Origin: Burkholderiales bacterium
Lineage (GTDB): Bacteria > Pseudomonadota > Gammaproteobacteria > Burkholderiales > SG8-39
DNA length: 45,307 bases
NCBI GenBank assembly: GCA_023383795.1
Contig: JAHDYJ010000020.1
Span: 6,588-51,894, forward strand
Reading direction: 5' to 3'
In this document: positions 15,024 through 23,967 of the stretch, one piece after another
How the letters are laid out: every line of letters begins with the position of its first letter
Position numbering within the stretch: position 1 is the stretch's first letter
The notes under the pieces: generated by a model
Seen by the model: only the letters and a program-made list of their open reading frames with translations
The model's database searches: none
Told to the model about the DNA's origin: nothing
Position numbers and translations under genes: made by a program

Positions 15024-15956
15024 CTACTCGACGAGCGCGCGCCGCACCATCGCGTGGATGCCCTTGTTGCCGTCGACGAGCTGCGTCACGTGCAGGTCGC
15101 AGGCGAGGCTGCAGAACACGTACGCCTCGGCGCTCTGCCACCCCTTCAGCGCGACGAGCCAGCGGATCATGTCGCGCAGCGCCTGCTTCGCCGCATCGTC
15201 GAGATCGGGGTCGAAGCCCATCGTGATGTAGTGCGTCGGCGTGATCGCGCGCGGCATCTCGAGCCGCTCGCCCTTGTGCAGCGCGAGCTCGAAGGTGCCG
15301 CGCAGGCAGGTCTCGAGCGCCGTCAGGCACACCTCGCCGTCGCCCTGCACCGCATGGCCGTCGCCGGCCGAGAAGTTCGCGCCGGGGACGAACACCGGCA
15401 GGAAGAGCGAGGTGCCGGGCACGAACTCCTTGTTGTCGATGTTGCCGCCGAACTCGCGCGGCTCGATCGACGAGACGGTGCCGTATTCCGGCCGCGGCGC
15501 GGTCGCGAGGATGCCGAAGAAGGGCGCGAGCGGCACCGTGGCGCCCCACGCGAGCCGCGCCGTCATCGCCTTGCGGTCGATCGGGATCAGGCGCCGCTCG
15601 AACCGCGGAAAGTCCTCCGGCAGCGTGCCGCGCAGCGGGAGGATCACGTTCCAGCCCCAGTCGACCGTGAGCTCGATCGCCTTGATGCGCACCTCGAGCG
15701 TGTCGCCGGGCGCCGCGCCGCGCACCGCGACCGGGCCGGTCAGGATGTGCGGGCCGAGCACCGGGGCGAGCTTCTCGACGATCTCGCGGTGATCCGGCCG
15801 CAGGATCGAGAGATCCTCGACGTGGAGCTTGCCGCCGGACACCGTGTCGATCGTGACCGTGTCGCCGGGGTCCACGGTGAGCCGCGGCGGAATGGTCGCG
15901 TCGAAGTAGCCCCAGTGCACGGTCTCCGGCGTCGGGTTCAATGCGTGATGGGCCAT
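15024..15956 (-). CDS. acetamidase/formamidase family protein
   Basis: FmdA/AmdA-type zinc amidohydrolase that releases ammonia from formamide or short amides. The protein has 310 residues from the ATG at 15956, preceded by AAGGAGG. Family blocks are seen: VDPGDTVTIDT, HILTGPVAVRGAAPGDTLEV, GWNVILPLRGTLPEDF, REFGGNIDNKEFVPGTSLFLPV, GDGHAVQGDGEVC and HYITMGFDPDLDDAAK. The GGNID and GDGHAxQGDGEV motifs carry metal-binding Asp/His/Glu. It lies 20 bp downstream of the SDR gene and ends the leftward Liv operon, so the imported compound may be, or may yield, an amide. Confidence 0.94.
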   Translation of the reverse strand: MAHHALNPTPETVHWGYFDATIPPRLTVDPGDTVTIDTVSGGKLHVEDLSILRPDHREIVEKLAPVLGPHILTGPVAVRGAAPGDTLEVRIKAIELTVDWGWNVILPLRGTLPEDFPRFERRLIPIDRKAMTARLAWGATVPLAPFFGILATAPRPEYGTVSSIEPREFGGNIDNKEFVPGTSLFLPVFVPGANFSAGDGHAVQGDGEVCLTALETCLRGTFELALHKGERLEMPRAITPTHYITMGFDPDLDDAAKQALRDMIRWLVALKGWQSAEAYVFCSLACDLHVTQLVDGNKGIHAMVRRALVE

Positions 15957-15976
15957 GTCCGTCCTCCTTGCCCGTG

Positions 15977-16747
15977 CTACACCTGCACGGAATAGCCGCC
16001 GTCGACCGGGATCGCCGTGCCGGTGACGAAGGCCGATCCCGGCCCGGCGAGAAACACCGTGACCGCCTCGAAATCCTCGGTCCGCCCCCAGCGCCCGGCC
16101 GGCGTGCGCTTGAGCACGTTCTCGTTCAGCCCGGGCACCTGCGCGCGCGCGCTCACCGTGAGGTCGGTGTCGATCCAGCCGGGCAGGATTGCGTTCACCT
16201 GGATGTTGTCCTTCGCCCACGCCGTCGCGAGCGCCTTCGTCATCTGCACGAGCCCGCCCTTGCTCGCCGCGTAGGCCACGGCGAACGGCGCGCCGAAGAT
16301 CGAGAGGATCGAGCCGATGCTGATGATCTTGCCGCCGCCGGCGCGGACCATGTGCGGATAGGCCGCATGGGCGCACACGAACGCGCTCGTCAGGTTGCTG
16401 TCGACCACGCGGTGCCACTCCTCGAGCGTGTAGTCCTGCGGCGGCTTGCGCAGCGCGATGCCGGCGTTGTTCACCAGGATGTCGAGCCGCCCGAGGCGCT
16501 CGACCGCGGCGGCGACCATCGCGCGGCACTCGGCCTCGCTCAGCAGGTCCGCCTCGAGCGCGATCGCGCGCCCGCCGAGCGCCTCGAGCTCGCGCACCGC
16601 GCGCGCGCTCTTCTCGGCGTTGCGGCCGGCGACCGCGACCGCGGCACCGGCCTTGACGAGCCCCCGCGCCATGCCGAGTCCGATGCCGCCGTTGCCGCCA
16701 GTGACGACGGCGACGCGGCCCGTGAGATCGAAATGCCCCATCATCAC
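15977..16747 (-). CDS. SDR family oxidoreductase
   Basis: Classical short-chain dehydrogenase, 256 residues. The cofactor motif is TGGNGGIGLGMA (residues about 16-27). NNAG follows near 90, with catalytic Ser (SIGSILSIFG) and Tyr/Lys in AYAASKGGL. The C-terminus is VTGTAIPVDGGYSVQV. An Arg after beta2 (VAGRNAEK) suggests NADP(H) preference, which is inference. GGAGG precedes the start by eight bases. It is placed between livF and the formamidase gene in the same operon. Confidence 0.93.
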   Translation of the reverse strand: MMMGHFDLTGRVAVVTGGNGGIGLGMARGLVKAGAAVAVAGRNAEKSARAVRELEALGGRAIALEADLLSEAECRAMVAAAVERLGRLDILVNNAGIALRKPPQDYTLEEWHRVVDSNLTSAFVCAHAAYPHMVRAGGGKIISIGSILSIFGAPFAVAYAASKGGLVQMTKALATAWAKDNIQVNAILPGWIDTDLTVSARAQVPGLNENVLKRTPAGRWGRTEDFEAVTVFLAGPGSAFVTGTAIPVDGGYSVQV

Positions 16748-16770
16748 GCGTACCTCCGCAAACCAGCGCC

Positions 16771-17511
16771 TCAGTTTACCTTCGCCCCCGCGACCCCGAG
16801 ATGCTGGTCGAGCACGTCGGGCGCGGCGGCGAGCGCCGCCGGCGGGCCCTCGAACACGAAGCGGCCCGAGGCCACGACGTACACGTAGTCCGCGACCGAC
16901 ATCGCCAGCGCGAAATTCTGCTCGACGAGCAGCACCGCGTGGCCGTGCTCGCGCAGGCTCTTCATGATGCCCTCGACCTGCTGCACCAGCCGCGGGGCAA
17001 GCCCCTCGGACGGTTCGTCCATCAAGATCAGGTGCGGATTCGCCATCAGGGCGCGCCCGACCGCGAGCATCTGCTGCTCGCCGCCCGAGAGGGCGCCGCC
17101 CGAGTGGTTGATGCGCTCGGCGAGCTGCGGGAACTCCCGCAGCACCGAATCGAGGGTCCAGCGGCCGCCGCGCGGCCGCGCGAGGCCGCTCGTCGGCAGG
17201 AGCAGGTTCTCGCGCACCGAGAGCGAGCGGAAGATGCGCCGGCCCTGCGGCACCAGCGCGATGCCGTCCTGCGCGATCGCGTACGGCGGCCGGCCGCGCA
17301 GCGAGGCGCCGCGGAACAGGATCTCGCCCTCGCGCGGCGGCGTGAGCCCGGCCACCGAGCGGATCAGCGTCGTCTTGCCCATGCCGTTGCGGCCCAGGAT
17401 CGCGACGATGCTTCCCTCGCGCTGCTCGAGGCTCACGCCCTGCAGCACGTAGCTGTCGCCGTAGTAGGTGTGGATGCCGCGGACCGAGAGGAGCGCGTCA
17501 GGCATGGCCAA
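16771..17511 (-). CDS. livF: branched-chain amino acid-type ABC transporter ATP-binding protein
   Basis: A 246-residue ATPase. Walker A is GRNGMGKTTL, the signature LSGGEQQMLAVGRAL, and Walker B LILMDEPSEGL. VPQGRRIFRSLSVRENL is the Q-loop region typical of LivF. It overlaps livG by 14 bp. It energises import through the LivH/LivM channel with LivG. Confidence 0.94.
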   Translation of the reverse strand: MAMPDALLSVRGIHTYYGDSYVLQGVSLEQREGSIVAILGRNGMGKTTLIRSVAGLTPPREGEILFRGASLRGRPPYAIAQDGIALVPQGRRIFRSLSVRENLLLPTSGLARPRGGRWTLDSVLREFPQLAERINHSGGALSGGEQQMLAVGRALMANPHLILMDEPSEGLAPRLVQQVEGIMKSLREHGHAVLLVEQNFALAMSVADYVYVVASGRFVFEGPPAALAAAPDVLDQHLGVAGAKVN

Positions 17512-18244
17512 AGTAGACGTCGCGCACTTCGCTGTTGGCCCGCACCTCGTCCGGCGTCCCCTCGAGGATCACGCGGCCCTGGTGCAGCACCGTGACGCGG
17601 TCGGCGAGGCCGAGCGCCACGTCCATGTCGTGCTCGATCATGAGCAGCGTGATGTCGCGCGGCAGCCCGGCGATCATGCGCGAGATGCGCTGGCGCTCCG
17701 CCGGTGAGAGGCCCGCGCACGGCTCGTCGAGGAAGAGCACCTTCGGGCTGGTGTTGAGCGCAAGCGCGAGCTCGAGCTGACGACGCTCGCCGTAGGACAC
17801 GCGCTTCACCGGCTCGTCGGCGCGGCCCGCGAGGCCGACTCGCTCCAGCCCCTCGAGCGCCTGGCGGCGCACCGCGGCGAAGGCCGCGAGCGAACGATGC
17901 ATCACCCACTTGCGCCGGTCGGTGCCGAGGATGGCGAGCGCGAGGTTCTCGGCCATCGTCAGCTCCGGGAACACGTTGGTGATCTGGAACGTGCGCCCCA
18001 TGCCGAGCGCGGTGCGCCGGTGCTCCGGCAGGCGGGTCACGTCGCGCCCGAAGAGCGCGATGGTTCCGCTCGAGGGCGCCAGCGTGCCGGTGATGCAGTG
18101 AAAGAGCGTGGTCTTGCCGGCGCCGTTCGGGCCGATCAGCACGCGCCGCTCGCCCGCGGGCACCGTGAGCTCGACGCCGTTCACCGCGGCCAGGCCGCCG
18201 AAGACCTTGGCGAGCGCGCTGACCTCGAGGGCGGCGGCGCTCAT
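17498..18244 (-). CDS. livG: branched-chain amino acid-type ABC transporter ATP-binding protein
   Basis: A 248-residue ATPase from the ATG at 18244 (MSAAALEVSALAKVFGGLAA). Walker A is GPNGAGKTTLFHCITG. The LivG-specific GRTFQITNVFPELTMAENL follows, then the signature VSYGERRQLELAL (a Tyr replaces the second Ser of LSGGE) and Walker B VLFLDEPCAGLSP. The start overlaps the livM stop by 4 bp. Confidence 0.94.
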   Translation of the reverse strand: MSAAALEVSALAKVFGGLAAVNGVELTVPAGERRVLIGPNGAGKTTLFHCITGTLAPSSGTIALFGRDVTRLPEHRRTALGMGRTFQITNVFPELTMAENLALAILGTDRRKWVMHRSLAAFAAVRRQALEGLERVGLAGRADEPVKRVSYGERRQLELALALNTSPKVLFLDEPCAGLSPAERQRISRMIAGLPRDITLLMIEHDMDVALGLADRVTVLHQGRVILEGTPDEVRANSEVRDVYFGHA

Positions 18245-19194
18245 GGCCGGCCCGCCTCCTTTGCCCTCTCCATTCGCGCGCGCAGCCGGCCGGCGAGCCC
18301 CACCAGCCCGTCGGGCGCCCACAGCACCGCGGCGATGAACACCGCGCCCATCACCGCGAGATGCAGCTCGAAGAAGCTCGATACCCAGTTGCGCAGCCCG
18401 AGCACGATGCCCGAGCCGATGAACGGGCCGATGATCGTGCCGGTGCCGCCGATGATCGCCATCAGCGCCGCCTCGACCGAGATCGGGAACGATGCGGCGA
18501 CCGGGTTCACGAACTTGTTGTAGTAGACGTACAGCACGCCGGCGAAGCTCGCCAGCGCGCCCGACAGCACGAAAGCGGCGTACAGGTGCAGGCCGGTGCG
18601 AAAGCCGAGGCTCCTCATGCGCGACTCGCTCGCCTTGATGCCGCGCAGGCCGAGCCCGAACGGCGAGCGGATCAGCACCCGGTAGCCGAGGCCACACGCG
18701 ACGACCGCGGCGAGCACGAGGTAGTAGTACTGCGTGTGCGAGGTGACGGCCAGCCCGCCGAGCGCCGGGAACGGCACGTTGGTGACGCCGTTGTCGCCGC
18801 CGGTGAACGAGGACCAGCGGTGCGCCACGCCCCAGACGACGAAGCCGAACGCGATCGTGATCAGGATGAAGTACACCCCCCGCGTGCGCACCGCGAGGCC
18901 GAAGACGAGCGCGAGCAGCGTCCCGGCGCAGATCCCGGCCGGGGCGGCGAGCGCGGTCGACACGCCGTAGCGCACCTGCAGGATCGCTACGGTGTAGGCC
19001 GACACGGCGAAGAACGAGGCATGGGTCAGCGAGAACAGCCCCGCGTGGCCGAGCAGCAGGTCGACCGAGAGCGCGAGCAACCCGAAGATGAGCATCTGCG
19101 TCGCGAGGCCGGTCCAGAACGGCCCCGCGTAGTACGGCAGCGCGAGCGCGGCGGCGAGCGCGACGAGCCCGAAGACGATGCGCGCGTGATCCAC
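18241..19194 (-). CDS. livM: branched-chain amino acid-type ABC transporter permease
   Basis: A 317-residue permease with about 8-9 membrane helices. It has the LivM core GHAGLFSLTHASFFAVSAYT and the EAA-like loop GLGLRGIKASESRMRSLGF. A GTG start at 19194 lies one base after the livH stop. It pairs with LivH to form the channel. Confidence 0.93.
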   Translation of the reverse strand: MDHARIVFGLVALAAALALPYYAGPFWTGLATQMLIFGLLALSVDLLLGHAGLFSLTHASFFAVSAYTVAILQVRYGVSTALAAPAGICAGTLLALVFGLAVRTRGVYFILITIAFGFVVWGVAHRWSSFTGGDNGVTNVPFPALGGLAVTSHTQYYYLVLAAVVACGLGYRVLIRSPFGLGLRGIKASESRMRSLGFRTGLHLYAAFVLSGALASFAGVLYVYYNKFVNPVAASFPISVEAALMAIIGGTGTIIGPFIGSGIVLGLRNWVSSFFELHLAVMGAVFIAAVLWAPDGLVGLAGRLRARMERAKEAGRP

Positions 19195-19195
19195 G

Positions 19196-20059
19196 TCAGT
19201 GCTCGCGCCCGAAGAGCCCGCGCGGGCGGAACAGCATCAGCAGCGCGATCGGGCCGAACAGCACGAAGTAGGAGAACTCGGGCAGCAGCCAGCGCCCGTA
19301 GGCGTCGAGCAGGCCCACGATGAGCGCGCCGATCATCGCGCCCTCCAGGCTGCCGAGGCCGCCGACGATCACGACCACCAGCGCGTAGACCAGGATCTCC
19401 CACTCCGCCCCCGGGTAGAGCGTCAGGAACGCGCCGCCGACCACGCCCGCCATGCCGGCGAGGAAGGAGGCGAGCCCGGACACCATGACGAACAAGCGGT
19501 CGACGTTGATGCCGGTCGCGTTGACCTGCTCGCGGTCGTCGACGCCGGCGCGCACCACCGCGCCGAGCTGCGTCCGGTGGTAGAGCAGCCACAGGAGCGC
19601 GCCGACGAAGACCCCGAAGAAGATCAGCACGAACCGATACATCGGGTAGTAGATCTCGCCGGGCAACACCACCGCGCCGCGCAGGAACGCGGGCGCCTGC
19701 ACCTTCAGGTTGTCGCCGCCCCACAGCGCGAGCGCGACGTCGCCGATGACGAAGGCCACGCCGACCGTCAGCAGCACCTGCGCGAGGTGGTTCTCGCCGG
19801 TGCGGCGGATCAGAAAGCGGTCGATCAGGAAACCGATCACCACGACCGCGGCGCCGCCGCCGACGATGGCGACCGCGAAGCTGCCGGTCTTCTCGGCGAG
19901 CGTGAGCCCGATGTACCCGCCGAATAGGTAGTAGGCGCCGTGGGCCATGTTCACCACGCGCATCAGCCCGAAGCTCAGCGTGAAGCCGCTCGCGAGCAGG
20001 AACAGCAGCGCCGCGAGCGACACGCCGTTGATCGCCTGCAGGACGGCGCTCGTCATCAT
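19196..20059 (-). CDS. livH: branched-chain amino acid-type ABC transporter permease
   Basis: A 287-residue permease. The N-terminus MMTSAVLQAINGVSLAALLF with GFTLSFGLMRVVNMAHGAYY is the LivH signature. The coupling loop is RAGVDDREQVNATGINVDRLF. The first two codons are both ATG. It lies 57 bp after the binding-protein gene, across an intercistronic terminator. Confidence 0.93.
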   Translation of the reverse strand: MMTSAVLQAINGVSLAALLFLLASGFTLSFGLMRVVNMAHGAYYLFGGYIGLTLAEKTGSFAVAIVGGGAAVVVIGFLIDRFLIRRTGENHLAQVLLTVGVAFVIGDVALALWGGDNLKVQAPAFLRGAVVLPGEIYYPMYRFVLIFFGVFVGALLWLLYHRTQLGAVVRAGVDDREQVNATGINVDRLFVMVSGLASFLAGMAGVVGGAFLTLYPGAEWEILVYALVVVIVGGLGSLEGAMIGALIVGLLDAYGRWLLPEFSYFVLFGPIALLMLFRPRGLFGREH

Positions 20060-20071
20060 GATCCGGGCAAC

Positions 20072-20098
20072 AAAAAGGGCGGGCAGCCCTGCCCGCCC
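20072..20098 (-). terminator. intrinsic terminator between binding-protein gene and livH
   Basis: On the minus strand GGGCGGGCAG pairs with CTGCCCGCCC (8-10 bp stem, small loop) and is followed by TTTTTGTT. It sits after the binding-protein stop at 20117 and before the livH start at 20059. It would lower expression of the permease genes relative to the binding protein. Confidence 0.85.
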
Positions 20099-20116
20099 TC
20101 CGGCTCGATCACGCCG

Positions 20117-21361
20117 CTACCTCTTGTACGGGCCCTTCTTGAGGAATTCCTCGGGCGGGATGTTCCAGAACTGCGAGACGCCCTCGAAGGTCTTGATCGG
20201 CACGTTGGTCATGACCTCGCCGAGCACCGGGTGCTTGACCTTCTGGATGCGCGAGATGTAGACGTTCTGGATCGGGTTGTCGTACGCGTCGAGCTTCAGC
20301 GGGCCGCGTGGCGCCTTGATGCTCACGCTGCGCATCGCCTTCAGGAAGGCGTCGCGGTCCTCGACCTTGCCGCCGATCGAGTCGATCGCGGTCTTGGTCC
20401 ACAGCCCGACGGCGTAGGCCGACTCGCCGAACCACGACGGCAGGCGCTTGTAGGCCTTGGCGAAGGCGGTCGTGAACTCGACGTTCTCCGGCGTCTGGAT
20501 GCCGGCGGCGTAGTTGAGCGAGTTGCCGATCAGCCCGACCGCGCGTTCGTCCATCTGCGGCAGCACGTCCTGGTGCAGCCAGTAGCCGCCGTAGATCTTC
20601 TTCTTCTTGTCCATGCCGAAGTTGAACCAGGCCTCGAACAGCCGCACCCGGTCCGCGCCGACGACCACCGCGGAAACGCCGTCGGTGTCGGCCGGAATCG
20701 CCGCGATCGTCGGGCCGTAGTCCTTGGTGCCGATCGGGTTCCAGATGATCTTCGCGACCTTGCCGCCGAGCGCGGTGAAGGTGCGCACCGCGCCGAGCGT
20801 GACCTCGTGGCCCCAGGTGTAGTCCTGGCCGATGAAGGTCACGTTGCGCAGGCCGAGTTCCTTGTACATGTACTCGCCCCACGGATGGCCGATCTGGCTC
20901 GCCGACACCGCGGTGCGCACGACGGTGGGCGTGCGCTCCCACTTGGTCACCGTGTCGGCGCCGGCCGGATCCATCACGAGCGGCACGCCGGTCTCCTTGC
21001 TGACCTGCGCGACCGCGGGGCCCTCGTGCCCGCAGAGCGGTCCGACCATGAAGTGCACCTTCTCCTGGTGCACCAGGCGGCGCGCCTGCGTGAGCGCCTG
21101 GTCCGGATTGCAGGTCGTGTCGGCGACCACCACCTCGACCTTGCGTCCGCCCGCCGTGTAGCCGACCTTCTCCCAGTAGAGCTTCCAGCCCTCGACCATG
21201 TCCTTGCCGGGCGTGGCGAGCGGGCCGGTCACCGGTGCGAGCAGGCCGATCTTGATCGGTCCGCCCTGCGCGAGCGCCGCACCGGAGAATGCGAGCCCGG
21301 TCGCCGCGAGGAGCGCGGCCGCGCCGCAGGCGAACGAGCGAGCAGCGTCATGCTGTGCCAT
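20117..21361 (-). CDS. periplasmic substrate-binding protein of a Liv-type ABC transporter
   Basis: A 414-residue protein. The cleavable signal peptide is residues 1-31 (FACGAAALLAATGLAFSGAALAQG). The mature part begins PIKIGLLAPVTGPLATPGKD, standard for the leucine/amide-binding (type I periplasmic) family. VGPLCGHEGPAVAQVSKETGVPLV is a hinge-region block. The ligand cannot be predicted; relatives bind branched-chain amino acids, amides, aromatic acids or dicarboxylates. It is the first gene of the leftward transporter operon and divergent from the molybdenum hydroxylase gene. Confidence 0.93.
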   Translation of the reverse strand: MAQHDAARSFACGAAALLAATGLAFSGAALAQGGPIKIGLLAPVTGPLATPGKDMVEGWKLYWEKVGYTAGGRKVEVVVADTTCNPDQALTQARRLVHQEKVHFMVGPLCGHEGPAVAQVSKETGVPLVMDPAGADTVTKWERTPTVVRTAVSASQIGHPWGEYMYKELGLRNVTFIGQDYTWGHEVTLGAVRTFTALGGKVAKIIWNPIGTKDYGPTIAAIPADTDGVSAVVVGADRVRLFEAWFNFGMDKKKKIYGGYWLHQDVLPQMDERAVGLIGNSLNYAAGIQTPENVEFTTAFAKAYKRLPSWFGESAYAVGLWTKTAIDSIGGKVEDRDAFLKAMRSVSIKAPRGPLKLDAYDNPIQNVYISRIQKVKHPVLGEVMTNVPIKTFEGVSQFWNIPPEEFLKKGPYKR

Positions 21362-21454
21362 GGTGTGCCTCCTCCATCGGATTCTTTCGCGCCCGGCCCC
21401 CCGCGGTCGCGCGCGAGCGGCGCGCCGCAGGTTCTGCTGTTGCTGCTCCGGGAG

Positions 21455-21511
21455 TTGCGTAGTTCCGACTACGCTGACGGTATACTTCGCCGGTCGCCTG
21501 CGCTTGTCAAG
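21455..21511. promoter_or_regulatory. divergent regulatory region, binding-protein gene / molybdenum hydroxylase gene
   Basis: GCGTAG (21458-21463 region) and CTACGC form a perfect inverted repeat with a 6-base spacer. TATACT at 21481-21486 is a plausible plus-strand -10. On the minus strand TTGACA (21510-21505) is a consensus -35 followed after 17 bp by AAGTAT. TTGACA lies in a small palindrome GCTTG-T-CAAGC. The inverted repeats are probable operators for a regulator not encoded nearby. Confidence 0.45.
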
Positions 21512-21627
21512 CAGCGCACGCGCCTTTATCGCCCCGCGGAAGCGCGCGCCGCGCCTCGGGTCCTTCGATGACTCGTCTCGACCGGGCGGCGAGCGAATTC
21601 GCGACCAACCCGCACGCAGGAGGAGGC

Positions 21628-23967
21628 ATGACGGGAGTCGAACTTCGATTCGGCAGCAGTGGCAACGCGCTGCGCGTGGAAGACGATGCGCTGCTCGCCG
21701 GCCGCGGCCGCTTCACCGACGACGTGGACGTCCCCGGTCAGGCCCACGCGGCGTTCGTGCGCGCACCGCTCGGCCACGCCGCGCTGCGCGGCGTCGACGC
21801 GGGCGCGGCGGCGAAGATGCCGGGCGTCCTCGGCGTGTTCACCGGCAGGGACCTCGCCGCCGACGGGCTCGGCGCGATTCCACCGGCGGCCGCGCTCGCC
21901 GGCCGCGGCGGAAGACCGATGGTCGCCGCGCCGATGCCGCCGCTCGCGATCGAGCGCGTGCGCTACGTCGGCGAGCCGATCGCGATCGTGGTGGCCGAGA
22001 CGCAGGCGCAGGCGCAGGCCGCCGCCGACGCCGTCGTCGCCGATCTCGCCGAGCTTCCGGCGGCCGCCGACGTCGAGCGCGCGCTCGCGTCCGGCGCGCA
22101 GGTCCTGTGGCCGGAGGCGCCCGGCAACGTCTGCCTCGACTGGACCGACGGCGACGCGCAGGCGGTCGACGCGGCTTTCGCGGGCGCGGCGCACGTCGCG
22201 CGCGTGCGCGTGCTCGACACGCGCCTCGCGCCGAGCGCGATGGAGCCGCGCGCCGCGATCGGCGCATGGGACGAGGGCGCCGGACGCTACACGCTCGTCG
22301 CCGGCACGCAGGGCGTGGCGGTGGTGCGCCGGCTGCTCGCCGAGGGCGTATTCAAGATCGCTCCGCAGAAGCTGCGCGTGGTCACGCACGACGTGGGCGG
22401 CGGCTTCGGGATGAAGGTGCAGCCCTACTCCGAGTACGCCGCGGTGCTCTATGCGGCGCGGCGCGTCGGGCGGCCGGTGAAGTGGCGCGCGACGCGGCTG
22501 GAGAGCTTCCTCACCGACACTCACGGCCGCGACGGCGTGCTCGAGGGCGAGCTCGCACTCGACGCGCAGGGCAAGATCCTCGCGCTGCGGGTGCGCACCT
22601 TTGTCGGCATCGGCGCCTACACCTCGACCTTCGCAGCGATCTTCGCGACCAACAACACCAAGAACTGCCTGTCGAGCGTCTACGTCATCCCGGCGATCCA
22701 GATCGACGTCAAGATGGTGTTCACCAATGCGGCGCCGCTCGGCCCCTACCGCGGCGCCGGGCGCCCGGAGGCGATCCTGCTCATCGAGCGGCTGCTCGAC
22801 GCCGCCGCGCGCGCATCCGGCATCGACCGGGTCGAGCTCCGCCGGCGCAACTTCATCCCGCCGTCGGCGATGCCCTACAAGGCGCCGAACGGGATGATCT
22901 ACGACAGCGGCGAGTTCGAGGCCGGCATGGACAAAGCGCTCGCGCTCGCCGACTGGCAGGGCTTCCCGGCGCGCCGCGCCGCCGCCGAGAAGGCCGGAAG
23001 GCTCCGCGGCATCGGCATGTGCTGCTTCCTCGAGGTCGCCGGCGGAATCCTCGACGAGACGGTCGACCTGCGCTTCGAGGCCGACGGCAAGGTGGCGCTC
23101 CGGACCGGCGTGCAGGCGATCGGCCAGGGACACCTGTCGACGTTCCCGCCGCTGATCGCGGCCAGGCTCGGCATCGACGCGAGCCAGGTGCGCCTGGTGC
23201 AGGGCGACAGCGACGAGGTGCCGGCCGGCACGCCGAGCGTCGCCTCGCGCTCGATGATGATGGCCGGCAGCGCGACCGCAGTGGCCTGCGACAACGCGAT
23301 CGAGAAGGGGCGCGCGATCGCCGCGCATCTCTTCGAGGCGGCACCCGCCGACGTCGAGTTTGCCGAAGGGCGCTTCCGCGTGACCGGCACCGACCGCGCG
23401 ATCGGCATCCTCGAGCTCGCTCGGCGCGCGCGCACCCTCGAGGGCCTGCCCGCGGCGCTGCAGGGCGGCCTCGACAACGTCGCGAAGTTCGTCTCGCCGC
23501 AGATGAGCTTCCCGAACGGCTGTCACGTGTGCGAGGTCGAGATCGACCCGGAGACCGGCGCGCTCGCGGTGGTCGGCTACGCCGCGGTCGACGACGTCGG
23601 CAACATCGTGCATCCGACGATCGTCGACGGGCAGATCCACGGCGGCGTCGCGCAGGGGCTCGGGCAGGTGCTCGGCGAGCACGTCGTCTACGGCGAGGAC
23701 GGCCAGCTCCTCACCGCCTCGTTCATGGACTACCCCATGCCGCGCGCGGACGACCTGCCGCCGCTGAGGATCGGGCACCACAGCGTCGCCTGCACGACCA
23801 ACCCGCTCGGGGTCAAGGGCGCCGGCGAGTCCGGCGTCGCGGGTTCGCTCCCCTCCGGCGTGAACGCCGTGCTCGACGCGCTCGCGAGCCGCGGGGTCGA
23901 GCACCTCGAGCTGCCGATGACGCCGGCCCGGATCTGGGCCGCGCTGCAGAAGGGAGACCGCGCATGA
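21628..23967 (+). CDS. xanthine dehydrogenase/CoxL-family molybdopterin-binding subunit
   Basis: Molybdenum hydroxylase large subunit, 779 residues from the ATG at 21628, which is preceded by AGGAGGAGG; the ATG 60 bp earlier has no ribosome site. An N-terminal 'a/b hammerhead' domain (about 20-130) is followed by Mo-pterin-binding domains. GGGFGMKVQPYSEY and GPYRGAGRPEA are Mo-cofactor motifs. The latter is the GAGR form found in XDH, aromatic/heterocycle hydroxylases and form-II CoxL proteins, not the CSFR of true CO dehydrogenase. The catalytic Glu is in KGAGESGVAGS. No FAD or 2Fe-2S subunit gene is adjacent. It likely hydroxylates a carbon of an imported aldehyde or N-heterocycle. Confidence 0.92.
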   Translation: MTGVELRFGSSGNALRVEDDALLAGRGRFTDDVDVPGQAHAAFVRAPLGHAALRGVDAGAAAKMPGVLGVFTGRDLAADGLGAIPPAAALAGRGGRPMVAAPMPPLAIERVRYVGEPIAIVVAETQAQAQAAADAVVADLAELPAAADVERALASGAQVLWPEAPGNVCLDWTDGDAQAVDAAFAGAAHVARVRVLDTRLAPSAMEPRAAIGAWDEGAGRYTLVAGTQGVAVVRRLLAEGVFKIAPQKLRVVTHDVGGGFGMKVQPYSEYAAVLYAARRVGRPVKWRATRLESFLTDTHGRDGVLEGELALDAQGKILALRVRTFVGIGAYTSTFAAIFATNNTKNCLSSVYVIPAIQIDVKMVFTNAAPLGPYRGAGRPEAILLIERLLDAAARASGIDRVELRRRNFIPPSAMPYKAPNGMIYDSGEFEAGMDKALALADWQGFPARRAAAEKAGRLRGIGMCCFLEVAGGILDETVDLRFEADGKVALRTGVQAIGQGHLSTFPPLIAARLGIDASQVRLVQGDSDEVPAGTPSVASRSMMMAGSATAVACDNAIEKGRAIAAHLFEAAPADVEFAEGRFRVTGTDRAIGILELARRARTLEGLPAALQGGLDNVAKFVSPQMSFPNGCHVCEVEIDPETGALAVVGYAAVDDVGNIVHPTIVDGQIHGGVAQGLGQVLGEHVVYGEDGQLLTASFMDYPMPRADDLPPLRIGHHSVACTTNPLGVKGAGESGVAGSLPSGVNAVLDALASRGVEHLELPMTPARIWAALQKGDRA

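Noticed and set aside
22733..22780. True CO dehydrogenase (form I CoxL)
   Set aside because: The active-site loop is PYRGAGRPEA, not the AYxCSFR of form I CO dehydrogenase, and coxM/coxS are absent.
21526..23904. 792-codon leftward open frame
   Set aside because: Antisense to the molybdenum hydroxylase gene.
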